In this document: positions 1 to 8,383 of the stretch, in pieces
Layout: the number at the start of each line of letters is the position of its first letter
How positions within the stretch are numbered: position 1 is the stretch's first letter
NCBI GenBank assembly: GCA_905235995.1
Contig: CAJONI010000065.1
Coordinates: 1 to 35,510, forward strand
DNA length: 35,510 bases
Source: an uncultured Bacteroidales bacterium
GTDB lineage: Bacteria > Bacteroidota > Bacteroidia > Bacteroidales > UBA932
Reading direction: 5' to 3'
Translations under genes and position numbers: made by a program
Notes under the pieces: generated by a model
Databases searched by the model: none
Seen by the model: only the letters and a program-made list of their open reading frames with translations
What the model was told of the DNA's origin: nothing

Positions 1-1833
1 ATCTACAACGTCAACCACATGATGGGCTTCTTCTCGGTGTTCAACGCCGACGCCATCAAGAACGTGACCCTCTACAAGGGCAGCTTCCCTGCCCGCTTCG
101 GAAGCCGCCTCTCGAGCGTGGTGGACGTGCGCATGAAGGACGGCAACGACCAGGAATACCACGGCAGCGCGTCCATAGGCCTGCTCTCGGCCAAGTTCCA
201 GGTGGAAGGGCCCATCATCAAGGGCAGGACCACCTTCAACGTCTCGGCCCGGCGCACCTACTACGACGTGCTCTCCCAGCCCCTGCTGGTGCTCTACCAG
301 AAGCTCCAGGGCAGCACGGACGACTTGACCACCGGCGGCTACTATTTCTACGACATCAACGCCAAGCTGACGCACACCTTCTCCAACCGCGACAAGCTCT
401 ACGCGAGCTACTACATGGGCGACGACAGGGTGTACGCCGGGGTCAGGATGACCGACGCCGGCTCCGACTACAAGATGAACCTGGGATGGAACTGGGGCAA
501 CATCGTGGGCTCGGTGCGCTGGAACCACGTGTTCGGCCCGAAGCTGTTCGTCAATGCCACCGTCAACTACACCCAGTACCGCCACAAGCTCAGCATAGGC
601 GGCACTGAAGCCGTCTCCGGCGGCAGCGAGACCGAATTCTCGCTGGGCTACAATTCGCTCATCAACGACATCTCCGCGGCGGCGGACTTCGAGTACAATC
701 CCGCCCCTTCGCACGACATACGCTTCGGCGTGACCGGCATACGCCACGCCTTCAAGCCTTCCATCACCACGGTGAGGTACAAGGGCGAATGGTCTCCGGG
801 CGAGGGCGCCGCGGTCGACACGACCTTCGGCGACAAGAACCTCTACACGACCGAGGCCGCTGCCTACGTGGAGGACAACTGGTCGATAGCCCGCTGGCTG
901 AAGGTCAACCTGGGCCTGCGCTATTCGCTCTACGCCACCGACGGACGCACCTACCACTCCCTGGAGCCGAGGGTCAGCCTGCGCGCGCTCCTGAGCGACA
1001 ATCTCTCCCTGAAGGCCTCCTGGTCGCAGATGAGCCAGGCCGTCCACATGCTAAGCAACAGCAACATCTCCCTGCCCACCGACCTCTGGGTCCCGGCCAC
1101 CAGCCGCATCGAGCCCATGCGCTCGCGCCAGGCCGCGGCCGGCGTGTTCTACAGCCTGGGTCCGGTGGACTTCTCGCTGGAGGGCTACTGGAAGACCATG
1201 GACAATGTGCTGGAATACCGCGAAGGCGCCTCCTTCTTCGGCTCGTCGACGGGCTGGGAAGACAAGGTGGCGGTGGGACGCGGCTGGGCCTACGGAGTGG
1301 AGTTCCTGGTGCAGAAGAAGACAGGCCGGCTCACCGGCTGGATAGGCTACACCTGGTCGAAGAGCATGCGGCAGTTCGACCGCGAGGGCAACATCATCAA
1401 TTTCGGCGAACCCTTCCCCGCCAAGTACGACCGTCGCCACGACCTGAGCGCCACGGCCGCCTTCGAGCTTACCAGGAACATCGACCTGGCGGCGACCTTC
1501 GTCTTCGGAACCGGCATCTGCGGTTCGCTTGCCATGCAGACTCTCAGCGTGATCCCCGGCAACAGCTCGCAGATGGGCTACTATTTCCCGACCACCCAGG
1601 TGGACTATCTGGAAGGGCGCAACAACTACCGCATGCCTTCCTACCACCGTCTCGACCTGGGAGTAAACTTCAAGCGCGTGTTCCGCAACGGCCACAGGCG
1701 CTCCATCAACGTGAGCGTCTACAATGCCTACAACCGCAACAACCCCTTCCTGGTCTACCGCGACGGGACGGAGTTCAAGCAGCTTTCCATTTTCCCGATA
1801 ATGCCGTCGGTTTCTTACACTTATGAGTTTTAG
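1..1833 (+). CDS. TonB-dependent receptor, 3' part (5' end outside window)
   Basis: The reading frame is open from base 1, so the gene starts upstream; about 610 C-terminal residues are visible. The visible part begins inside the plug domain, with the motif LYKGSFPARFGSRLSSVVDV (residues about 25-44 of the visible part), typical of Bacteroidota TonB-dependent receptors. It continues as alternating aromatic beta-strand segments of a 22-strand outer-membrane barrel and ends in an aromatic C-terminal strand (SYTYEF) used for barrel insertion. A lipoprotein of the DUF4249 family follows 12 bases downstream, an arrangement common in Bacteroidota, where the receptor imports a ligand with energy from TonB-ExbB-ExbD. 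The substrate cannot be told from sequence. The missing N-terminus probably holds a signal peptide and a carboxypeptidase-like regulatory domain, but this is family knowledge, not seen. Confidence 0.93.
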   Translation: MYNVNHMMGFFSVFNADAIKNVTLYKGSFPARFGSRLSSVVDVRMKDGNDQEYHGSASIGLLSAKFQVEGPIIKGRTTFNVSARRTYYDVLSQPLLVLYQKLQGSTDDLTTGGYYFYDINAKLTHTFSNRDKLYASYYMGDDRVYAGVRMTDAGSDYKMNLGWNWGNIVGSVRWNHVFGPKLFVNATVNYTQYRHKLSIGGTEAVSGGSETEFSLGYNSLINDISAAADFEYNPAPSHDIRFGVTGIRHAFKPSITTVRYKGEWSPGEGAAVDTTFGDKNLYTTEAAAYVEDNWSIARWLKVNLGLRYSLYATDGRTYHSLEPRVSLRALLSDNLSLKASWSQMSQAVHMLSNSNISLPTDLWVPATSRIEPMRSRQAAAGVFYSLGPVDFSLEGYWKTMDNVLEYREGASFFGSSTGWEDKVAVGRGWAYGVEFLVQKKTGRLTGWIGYTWSKSMRQFDREGNIINFGEPFPAKYDRRHDLSATAAFELTRNIDLAATFVFGTGICGSLAMQTLSVIPGNSSQMGYYFPTTQVDYLEGRNNYRMPSYHRLDLGVNFKRVFRNGHRRSINVSVYNAYNRNNPFLVYRDGTEFKQLSIFPIMPSVSYTYEF

Positions 1834-1837
1834 GAGG
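1832..1837 (+). promoter_or_regulatory. Strong Shine-Dalgarno site before the DUF4249 gene
   Basis: AGGAGG overlaps the receptor stop codon and lies 8 bases before the ATG at 1846, which decides that start over the ATG at 1841. The 1841 ATG opens only a two-codon frame (ATG CGA TGA). Most other genes here have no such site, as expected for Bacteroidota, so this one is unusual and suggests translational coupling to the receptor. Confidence 0.6.
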
Positions 1838-1845
1838 ACAATGCG

Positions 1846-2814
1846 ATGAAGAACAAGCTTTACCTGTGTTTCGCCGCGCTGCTGCTGACTGCGCTCTGCG
1901 GCTGTGAGAAAGTCATAGAATTCAACGGCGAGGTGACCGAGCCGCGCCTGACCCTCTCCTCCCAGGCGGAGGTGGGGAAGCCCCTGACCGCCTATCTGGC
2001 GTCTTCCATCTTCTTCCTTGCCGACAACAAGGGAGGAGCAGCCTTCACCGAGGGGCTCGACACCCTGCGCGGCCAGGTGCGCTGCTTCGTGAACGGCGAG
2101 AACAGGGTACGGACCTTCAGCCTCGTGCCGGGCGTCACCCCCACGGCCCTCTGCTACGTGGCCGACGACTACGTGCCCGCCCCCGGCGACCATATACGCA
2201 TCGAGGCGGAGTTTCCGGGTTTCGACCCGGTGTGGGCCGAGACAGACATGCTGCAACTGCCTAATTTCGAGGTGGTATCCCTGGAATGGAAGCCCATGGA
2301 CATGGGCGAGGAATGGGACTGGATGGAAGAAGAAGACGGGTACACGTCCTACGATGCAAGCCTGACGCTGGCCGTAATCGACGATGCATCCTACGACAAA
2401 TACTATTTCCTGCAGCCCATAATCCAGTTCAGGAACTATTGGATGGAGGAGGATATCCTGCAGACCTGGAGCTTCACGAGCAACGACATCATCTTCCGTG
2501 AGACGGCAGGGGTCAACGAATCCCAGCTGCTGGAAAACAGCTCCAACTATTTCTCCGACAAGATGGTAAAGGGCAAGCGCTATGAGTTCACCATCTCGAT
2601 GACCTGGCTTCCCTCATGGGACGAGATCACCCATATGTGGGTGGAGGTGGCCACGGTGGACGAAGCGCTCTACTGGTATGACAAGTCGTTCATCCAGGCT
2701 TCCAGCGGGTTGAACGGGATATTCTCGGAAGGCGTATCGCTCTATTCCAACGTTAACGGGGGCTACGGTGTGTTCTGCTCGAAGACTCCGCTGTGGTTGG
2801 AAGTCGAAAGGTAG
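1846..2814 (+). CDS. DUF4249-family outer-membrane lipoprotein
   Basis: This 322-residue protein starts with a lipoprotein signal peptide: a basic start (MKNK), a hydrophobic stretch and a lipobox ending in LCGC, so the mature protein would begin at a lipidated Cys20. The text after that (CEKVIEFNGEVTEPRLTLSS) and the overall length fit the DUF4249 family, predicted beta-sandwich lipoproteins encoded directly after TonB-dependent receptors in Bacteroidota. It probably sits on the receptor as a surface or periplasmic accessory, as SusD does for SusC, but it is not a SusD homologue and its ligand is unknown. It is transcribed with the receptor and a strong Shine-Dalgarno sequence marks its start. 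An acidic patch rich in Trp, Glu and Asp lies near residues 150-170 (EEWDWMEEEDGY), which may be a loop or metal-binding site; that is inference only. Confidence 0.85.
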   Translation: MKNKLYLCFAALLLTALCGCEKVIEFNGEVTEPRLTLSSQAEVGKPLTAYLASSIFFLADNKGGAAFTEGLDTLRGQVRCFVNGENRVRTFSLVPGVTPTALCYVADDYVPAPGDHIRIEAEFPGFDPVWAETDMLQLPNFEVVSLEWKPMDMGEEWDWMEEEDGYTSYDASLTLAVIDDASYDKYYFLQPIIQFRNYWMEEDILQTWSFTSNDIIFRETAGVNESQLLENSSNYFSDKMVKGKRYEFTISMTWLPSWDEITHMWVEVATVDEALYWYDKSFIQASSGLNGIFSEGVSLYSNVNGGYGVFCSKTPLWLEVER

Positions 2815-2825
2815 GATTTTTTTGT

Positions 2826-2834
2826 TACCTTTGC
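2826..2834 (+). promoter_or_regulatory. Bacteroidetes-type -7 box before the glycosyltransferase/ftsY operon
   Basis: TACCTTTGC matches the TAnnTTTG -7 consensus. It lies 25-26 bases before the ATG at 2860. No convincing -33 TTTG is present at the usual 19-21 base spacing. It would start transcription of the glycosyltransferase, ftsY, pheT, ubiA run. Confidence 0.6.
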
Positions 2835-2859
2835 AGGATAGCATAAATCAGCGGAGCTT

Positions 2860-3594
2860 ATGGACAAGAAAGTCATCATCATTCCGACCTACAATGAGAA
2901 GGAAAACATCGAAAAGATGATCCGGGCGCTGCGTGCCCTCGAAGGCGACTACCACATCCTGATCATCGACGACGGCTCGCCCGACGGCACCGCCGCCATA
3001 GTCAAGGAGCTCCAGAAGGAGTTCCCCGCGCAGCTTCACATCATCGAGCGCGCCGGCAAGCAGGGCCTCGGCACCGCCTACCTGACGGGCTTCCGCTGGG
3101 CGCTCGAGCACGGCTACGACTATATCTTCGAGATGGACGCCGACTTCTCCCACAAGCCCTCCGACGTGCCCCGGCTCTACGCCGCATGCGCAGAGGGCGG
3201 CGCCGACATGGCCATCGGCTCGCGCTACTGCAACGGCATCAGCGTGATCAACTGGCCCATAGGCCGGGTCATCATGTCGTACTACGCTTCGGCCTACGTA
3301 CGCACGGTGCTGCGGATGAAGGTCTACGACACCACCGCAGGTTTCAAGTGCTATTCCCGCAAAGTTCTGGAAGCCATCGATTTCGACCGCATCAAGATGC
3401 ACGGCTACGGTTTCCAGATCGAAATGAAATACAACGCCTGGAAGCTCGGCTTCAAGATCGCCGAGGTGCCCATCATCTTCGAGGACCGCAAGGAAGGTAC
3501 TTCCAAGATGAGTTCCTCCATCTTCGGCGAGGCCTTCTGGGGCGTGCTGAAGCTCCGTTTCCGCAAGATACGTCCGCGCAGGGAGGCAAAGTAG
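2860..3594 (+). CDS. Polyprenol-phosphate mannosyltransferase-like GT2 glycosyltransferase
   Basis: A 244-residue family 2 glycosyltransferase. The N-terminal IIPTYNEKENI motif and DDGSPDG (Asp37, Asp38, Asp42) bind the nucleotide sugar. The DAD motif at residues 93-95 within EMDADFSHKP is the metal-binding DxD. The C-terminal part carries EGTSKMS, the R/K-rich segment typical of dolichol-phosphate mannose synthases. Length and motifs match the soluble, single-domain DPM1 type, without the C-terminal membrane domain of ArnC or GtrB. It should transfer a sugar, probably mannose from GDP-mannose, to undecaprenyl phosphate at the inner face of the inner membrane, for protein or glycan glycosylation. 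The exact sugar is inferred from the family. It opens a run with ftsY (6-base gap) and pheT. In Bacteroidota such genes are often annotated as polyprenol monophosphomannose synthase. Confidence 0.88.
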   Translation: MDKKVIIIPTYNEKENIEKMIRALRALEGDYHILIIDDGSPDGTAAIVKELQKEFPAQLHIIERAGKQGLGTAYLTGFRWALEHGYDYIFEMDADFSHKPSDVPRLYAACAEGGADMAIGSRYCNGISVINWPIGRVIMSYYASAYVRTVLRMKVYDTTAGFKCYSRKVLEAIDFDRIKMHGYGFQIEMKYNAWKLGFKIAEVPIIFEDRKEGTSKMSSSIFGEAFWGVLKLRFRKIRPRREAK

Positions 3595-3600
3595 CAGGCC

Positions 3601-4554
3601 ATGGGACTTTTCAACTGGAAGAAGAAGGATCCGGCCGAAGAGAGCGCCCTCGACAGCGGGCTTGAGAAGACGAAGCGTTCGCTTTTCGAGAAGCTCTCCT
3701 ATGCCGTTGCCGGCAAGAGCGTGGTCGACGACGAGGTGCTCGACTCGCTGGAAGAGGTGCTCATCGCCTCCGACGTGGGTGTGGAGACCACCCAGAACAT
3801 TATCGAACGCCTTGAGGAGCGCGTGGCCCGCGACAAGTATCTCCATGCGGAGGAAGTGAACCGCTATCTCTGCGAGGAGATCACGGCCCTGCTCGACCGG
3901 GCCGCCGACGGCCGCAGCTCCGAACCCTTCGACTTCACGAAGAAGCCCTATGTCATCCTGGTGGTGGGCGTCAACGGAGTGGGCAAGACCACGACCATAG
4001 GCAAGCTCGCCGCTCAGCTCAAGGCGCAGGGCAAGAAGGTAGTGATAGGCGCAGCCGACACCTTCCGCGCCGCGGCCGTCGACCAGCTGGTGGTCTGGGC
4101 CGAACGCGCCGGGGTCGACATAGTCAAGCAGGAGATGGGCTCCGACCCCGCCTCCGTGGCCTACGACGCGGTGAAGAGCGCAGTGGCCAAGGGCGCCGAC
4201 GTGGTGATAATCGACACCGCCGGCCGCCTGCACAACAAGGTGAACCTGATGAACGAGCTGACCAAGATACGCAACGTCATGCGCAAGGTGGTCCCCGACG
4301 CGCCTCACGAGGTGCTGCTGGTGATCGACGGCTCTACCGGCCAGAACGGCTTCCTGCAGGCCAGGGAGTTCGTCAAGGCCACCGACGTCACGGCCCTGGC
4401 CGTCACCAAGCTCGACGGCTCTGCCAAGGGCGGGGTGGTGATAGGCATCAGCGACCAGTTCAGGATCCCCATCAAGTTCATAGGCGTCGGCGAGAGGATC
4501 GACGACCTCAAGCTGTTTGACAAGAAAGAATTCGTAGAATCATTGTTTGAATAA
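3601..4554 (+). CDS. ftsY: Signal recognition particle receptor FtsY
   Basis: A 317-residue SRP-family GTPase. The N domain (about residues 20-100) is helical and the G domain follows. The P-loop GVNGVGKT is at residues 123-130, the [11 protein letters not shown] motif specific to SRP GTPases lies just after it, DTAGR is at 205-209 and the TKLDG guanine-specificity motif at 269-273. The acidic A domain of E. coli FtsY is nearly absent: only a short charged N-terminus ([10 protein letters not shown]) is present, normal for Bacteroidota. The protein docks the ribosome-SRP complex at the inner membrane and, through reciprocal GTP hydrolysis with Ffh, hands nascent membrane proteins to SecYEG. 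It starts 6 bases after the glycosyltransferase stop and is followed by pheT after 14 bases. Confidence 0.97.
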   Translation: MGLFNWKKKDPAEESALDSGLEKTKRSLFEKLSYAVAGKSVVDDEVLDSLEEVLIASDVGVETTQNIIERLEERVARDKYLHAEEVNRYLCEEITALLDRAADGRSSEPFDFTKKPYVILVVGVNGVGKTTTIGKLAAQLKAQGKKVVIGAADTFRAAAVDQLVVWAERAGVDIVKQEMGSDPASVAYDAVKSAVAKGADVVIIDTAGRLHNKVNLMNELTKIRNVMRKVVPDAPHEVLLVIDGSTGQNGFLQAREFVKATDVTALAVTKLDGSAKGGVVIGISDQFRIPIKFIGVGERIDDLKLFDKKEFVESLFE

Positions 4555-4568
4555 GATTTGAATAGGAT

Positions 4569-7028
4569 ATGACTGTATCGTTCAACTGGCTGAAAGATTA
4601 TCTGAAGTTTGACCTTACGGCGGAACAGGTCGCCGCCGCCCTCACCTCGACCGGACTGGAAGTGGAACATGTGGAGACCGTGGAGCAGATTCCCGGCGGC
4701 CTCGCCGGCGTGGTAGTCGCCCGCGTAGTGGAATGCGTGGAGCATCCCGACTCCGACCATCTCCACGTCACGAAGCTCGATGTCGCAGGTCCCGAGCTGC
4801 TGCAGGTCGTCTGCGGCGCGCCCAACGTGGCGGCAGGCCAGAAAGTGCTGGTGGCCACCGTGGGGACGGAGCTCCCGGCCCCCGACGGCAGCAGTTTCAA
4901 GATCAAGCGCTCCAAGATACGCGGTGTAGAGAGCTTCGGCATGATCTGCGCCGAGGACGAGCTCGGAATAGGTAACGACCATTCCGGAATCATGGTGCTC
5001 GACCCCTCCGCCGTGCCCGGCACTCCCGCTCGCGAACAGCTTCAGCTGAAGGAAGATACGGTTTTTGAAATAGGCCTCACGCCCAACCGCGTCGACGGTT
5101 CCAGCCACATAGGCGTGGCCCGTGACCTCTACGCATGGTGCCGCCGGAACGCCGTCCCGGTGGAATGGACCCTGCCCGACGTCTCGGCTTTCCGAGGCGG
5201 GGAAGGAGAAGCGATCCCCGTGGTGGTGGAAGCGCCCGAACTGGCGCCCCGCTACATCGGCGTCACGATCTCCGGCGTGAAGGTGGGCCCTTCGCCCGAA
5301 TGGCTGAAGGAGCGCCTGCAGGCCGCAGGCCAGCGCCCCATCAACTGTATCGTGGATATCACGAACTTCGTGCTGCTGGAGATGGGCCATCCTCTCCATG
5401 CCTTCGACGTGGCTAAGATAGCCGGCCGCAAGGTGGTGGTGCGCCGAAGCACCCCCGGCTGCAAGTTCACGACCCTCGACGGAGTGGAGCGCACGCTCTC
5501 GTCCGACGACCTGGTGATCTGCGACGCGGAGAAGCCCATGTGCATCGCCGGTGTGTTCGGCGGAGAGGATTCCGGAGTGACGGAATCGACCACCGACATC
5601 TTCCTCGAGGCCGCCTGCTTCAACCCCGTGTCCATCCGCAAGACTTCCAAGCGCCTCGGCCTTAAGACCGACGCTTCGTTCCGCTACGAGAGGGGCGTCG
5701 ATCCTCTCGCCACGATGACCGCCGCCGCCCGCGCCTCCCTGCTGATCTGCGAACTGGCAGGCGGAAAGATAGTGGGACAGCCGCAGGAGTGCTGCCCCAG
5801 GCCCTTCGAGAAGCACCGCATCGAGCTCGAATACGCCCGCATGGACGCCCTCATCGGCAAGGAACTCGGAGCCGATACTTACCGCAGCATCCTTCAGGAC
5901 CTCGAGTTCGTCCTTGAGAACGAGACCGCCGCAGGCTGCACCGTTGCCGTCCCGGCCTACCGGGTCGACGTGACGCGTGAATGCGACGTGGTGGAGGAAG
6001 TGCTCCGCATCTACGGCTACAACAACATAGAACTTCCAGTGAGCATGAAGTCGTCGGTCAACACGGTTTCCCACCCTGACCCTGAGACGGTGCGCAAGAC
6101 CGTCTCCGACCTGCTCACCGACCGCGGCTTCGTGGAGATCATGAACAACTCCCTGACCCGCAGCGCATACTACGATAAGCTCGAGACCTATCCGGCCGAC
6201 GCGCTGGTGCAGGTGGTCAATCCGCTCAGCAGCGACCTGAACGTGATGCGCCAGACCCTGGTCTTCAACATGCTGGAAGTGGTGGCCCGCAACATCAACC
6301 ACCAGAACAGCAACCTGATGCTCTATGAGCTGGGCAACTGCTACTCCTTCCGCCCTAAGGCTGAGAGCGCCGACCCGCGCGCGGAGCTCGGCAGCTACCG
6401 CGAGGAGATGAGGCTCTGCATGGCTGTCACGGGCCCTGGCGCCAAGGCATGGCGCAGCGAGCTGGGTGCGGGACACTATTTCGCGCTCAAGGGCTATCTG
6501 GAGCTGCTGCTCCGCCGTTTCAAGGCCGAGCTCTATGAGCTGGAGACCGACGCGGCCCCGGCCGACCTCTTCGCAGAGGGCCTGGAATACAAGCTCCAAG
6601 GCAAGCATCTTGCCTATGCCGGAACGGTTTCAAAGCAGTTGCTCAAGACCTTCGACATCAAGCAGCCCGTCTTCCTGGCGGAGATCAGCTGGCCGGTGTT
6701 CTTCGAGCTGGTGAAGCGCGACAGGATCAAGTTCAAGGAGATGCCTCGCTTCCCCGAGGTGCGCCGCGACCTGGCCCTCCTGCTCGACGAGTCCGTTTCC
6801 TACGCGGAGCTCCGCAAGGCGGCCTTCCGTTCAGCGAAGGGTCTGCTGCGCGAGGTGAATCTCTTCGACGTGTACCGCGGCCCGAAGATCCTTCCCGGCA
6901 AGAAGCAGTATGCCATCAGCTTCATCCTCCAGGACGAGGAGAAGACGCTCACCGACGCCGCCGTGGAGGCGACTATGGCCAAGCTGCTCAAGACTTTCGA
7001 ATCCCAGTTCGGCGCAATTCTGCGCTAA
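4569..7028 (+). CDS. pheT: Phenylalanine--tRNA ligase beta subunit
   Basis: At 819 residues this matches the long bacterial PheT beta chain. Domains run in the usual order. A tRNA-binding OB fold (B1, about residues 40-155) has the CVEHPDSDHLHVTKLDV segment. The B3/B4 editing domain follows (about 210-390), with the INCIVDITNFVLLEMGHPLHAFD region. Next are B5 (about 405-475), the inactive synthetase-like core (about 480-690) and a C-terminal anticodon-binding FDX-ACB domain (about 725-819, with FPEVRRDLALLLDES). With PheS, encoded elsewhere, it forms the heterotetramer that charges tRNA-Phe and hydrolyses mischarged Tyr-tRNA-Phe. It sits between ftsY and a prenyltransferase gene; the ubiA-like ATG follows its stop by 4 bases, so the genes are probably co-transcribed. 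Confidence 0.97.
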   Translation: MTVSFNWLKDYLKFDLTAEQVAAALTSTGLEVEHVETVEQIPGGLAGVVVARVVECVEHPDSDHLHVTKLDVAGPELLQVVCGAPNVAAGQKVLVATVGTELPAPDGSSFKIKRSKIRGVESFGMICAEDELGIGNDHSGIMVLDPSAVPGTPAREQLQLKEDTVFEIGLTPNRVDGSSHIGVARDLYAWCRRNAVPVEWTLPDVSAFRGGEGEAIPVVVEAPELAPRYIGVTISGVKVGPSPEWLKERLQAAGQRPINCIVDITNFVLLEMGHPLHAFDVAKIAGRKVVVRRSTPGCKFTTLDGVERTLSSDDLVICDAEKPMCIAGVFGGEDSGVTESTTDIFLEAACFNPVSIRKTSKRLGLKTDASFRYERGVDPLATMTAAARASLLICELAGGKIVGQPQECCPRPFEKHRIELEYARMDALIGKELGADTYRSILQDLEFVLENETAAGCTVAVPAYRVDVTRECDVVEEVLRIYGYNNIELPVSMKSSVNTVSHPDPETVRKTVSDLLTDRGFVEIMNNSLTRSAYYDKLETYPADALVQVVNPLSSDLNVMRQTLVFNMLEVVARNINHQNSNLMLYELGNCYSFRPKAESADPRAELGSYREEMRLCMAVTGPGAKAWRSELGAGHYFALKGYLELLLRRFKAELYELETDAAPADLFAEGLEYKLQGKHLAYAGTVSKQLLKTFDIKQPVFLAEISWPVFFELVKRDRIKFKEMPRFPEVRRDLALLLDESVSYAELRKAAFRSAKGLLREVNLFDVYRGPKILPGKKQYAISFILQDEEKTLTDAAVEATMAKLLKTFESQFGAILR

Positions 7029-7032
7029 GGCG

Positions 7033-7905
7033 ATGGGCGGCGTGGGCTCGGCCATAGGCAAGTATGCCTCGCTGGTAAAGTTCGCGCATACGATCTTTGC
7101 CCTGCCTTTCGCGCTGGTGGCCTTCCTGCTGGCGCTGCAGGAGCCTTCAGCCCGGTTCACCTGGCTGCTTCTGCTGCAGATAATCCTCTGCATGGTTTTC
7201 GCGCGCAGCGCGGCCATGGGCTTCAACCGCTGGGTCGACCGTGAGATCGATGCGCGCAACCCGCGCACGGCCGGCCGCGACCTGCCTGCGGGCCGTATCT
7301 CGCCTCGTCAGGCGCTGATGTTCACGCTGGTAAACATTATCGGCTTCGTCGCGGTAGCGTTCACCATCAACGCTCTCTGCGGCGCGCTGTCGTTCGTGGC
7401 GCTGGTGGTGCTTCTGGGCTACAGCTACCTGAAGCGCTTCACCTGGCTGTGCCATTTCGGGGTGGGGGCGGCGCTGGCCATCGCTCCGGCCGGTGCGTTC
7501 ATCGCCGTGGCCGGATACATGACCACGGCCGCCTGCCTCTTGTCGCTGATCGTTTTCCTCTGGTCGAGCGGCTTCGACATACTCTATGCTCTTGCCGACG
7601 AGGAAATTGACCGGGAGCAGGGCCTGCATTCCATCCCGCAGCGCTTCGGCAGGACGAAGGCGATGACCATCGCCCGCTGGGTACATCTGCCGGAATTCGT
7701 ACTGGTTCCGTTCTTCCTGGTCTTCGCAGGCCTGACCGATCCCTGGGGCCTCGCCGCCGGGATCTTCTTCCTGGCCATGCTGGTCTACCAGCACGCAATA
7801 ATCTCCCCGAAGGACCTCAGCCGTCTCAACGCCGCTTTCTTTACGGCCAACGGCCTTGCATCCCTCGTCTTCTGCGTCCTGGCCTACCTTTCCGTCCTGC
7901 TCTAA
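7033..7905 (+). CDS. UbiA-family prenyltransferase, MqnP-like
   Basis: A 290-residue polytopic membrane protein with the two Asp-rich sites of the UbiA superfamily: N65, D69 and D73 in FNRWVDREIDARNPRT, and D189, D193 in YALADEEIDREQG. These bind Mg2+ and the prenyl diphosphate. The frame is open further upstream, but the ATG at 7033 is chosen because it lies 4 bases after the pheT stop and gives a family-typical N-terminus (KYASLVKFAHTIFALPFAL). The motif pattern (NPRTAGRDLPAG and EGLHSIP-like QGLHSIPQRFG) resembles the subgroup assigned to the futalosine menaquinone route (MqnP) more than MenA. It would attach the polyprenyl chain to an aromatic ring in the inner membrane; which aromatic acid is not shown by sequence. 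A methyltransferase of the same pathway (ubiE/menG) is at the far end of the window. Confidence 0.85.
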   Translation: MGGVGSAIGKYASLVKFAHTIFALPFALVAFLLALQEPSARFTWLLLLQIILCMVFARSAAMGFNRWVDREIDARNPRTAGRDLPAGRISPRQALMFTLVNIIGFVAVAFTINALCGALSFVALVVLLGYSYLKRFTWLCHFGVGAALAIAPAGAFIAVAGYMTTAACLLSLIVFLWSSGFDILYALADEEIDREQGLHSIPQRFGRTKAMTIARWVHLPEFVLVPFFLVFAGLTDPWGLAAGIFFLAMLVYQHAIISPKDLSRLNAAFFTANGLASLVFCVLAYLSVLL

Positions 7906-8360
7906 TACAGGCCGGGGATCACCTGCTCGGACCCTTCGGAGCCCGGGGCTATGGTGCTCAGGATTTCCTCGTTCTGCTTGTCGATGGTGGTGTTCTTTTC
8001 CTTGATAGAGACGATGTCGTCGACTATGTACTTGCTGTGTCCTCGCCAGGGGAGACGTCCGAAGTACTCCTTGTAGTGGAGGTCCATCACATTGCCGCTC
8101 TCGAGCATCAGCCTCTCGGCGATCTCCTTGTCGGCCACCGAGAAGAGGAAGGTGTTCGACTGGACGCCGTCGGTCTGAGTACGTATGCCCGTCTGGATGA
8201 GCTTGCCCTCGTAGGTCTTCCAGATCACACCCTTGCGGACCACGTAGTTGAGCTCGCCGCTGCGGACACCTTCGCCGAAGACGAAGTAGAAGCGGAAATA
8301 GCCGAATACGCACAGTCCCGCGACGAGGACGGCAACGATGATCCAAAGAATTTTTTTCAT
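7902..8360 (-). CDS. Membrane-anchored conserved hypothetical protein
   Basis: A 152-residue protein with an N-terminal membrane helix (about residues 4-22, ILWIIVAVLVAGLCVFGYF) and a soluble, mixed-charge remainder, predicted to face the periplasm. It contains a VVRKGVIWKTYEGKLIQ segment I associate with a Bacteroidota family often labelled hypothetical, or misnamed 6-phosphogluconate dehydrogenase; no enzyme motif is visible. It lies 23 bases after the polytopic membrane protein gene on the same strand and is probably co-transcribed with it. Its stop overlaps the ubiA-like stop tail to tail (CTAA at 7902-7905), leaving no room for a terminator between the two. Function unknown. Confidence 0.8.
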   Translation of the reverse strand: MKKILWIIVAVLVAGLCVFGYFRFYFVFGEGVRSGELNYVVRKGVIWKTYEGKLIQTGIRTQTDGVQSNTFLFSVADKEIAERLMLESGNVMDLHYKEYFGRLPWRGHSKYIVDDIVSIKEKNTTIDKQNEEILSTIAPGSEGSEQVIPGLY

Positions 8361-8383
8361 ATAGTCAATGTTTTATGGTTATA

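Noticed and set aside
789-1826. Long open frame of 345 codons on the plus strand inside the receptor gene
   Set aside because: Arg/Pro/Gly-rich composition with no domain; it is a GC-driven shadow of the receptor frame.
4305-6608. Open frame of 767 codons on the minus strand opposite pheT
   Set aside because: His/Val/Gly-rich antisense shadow of a well-supported gene; no motif, promoter or start context.
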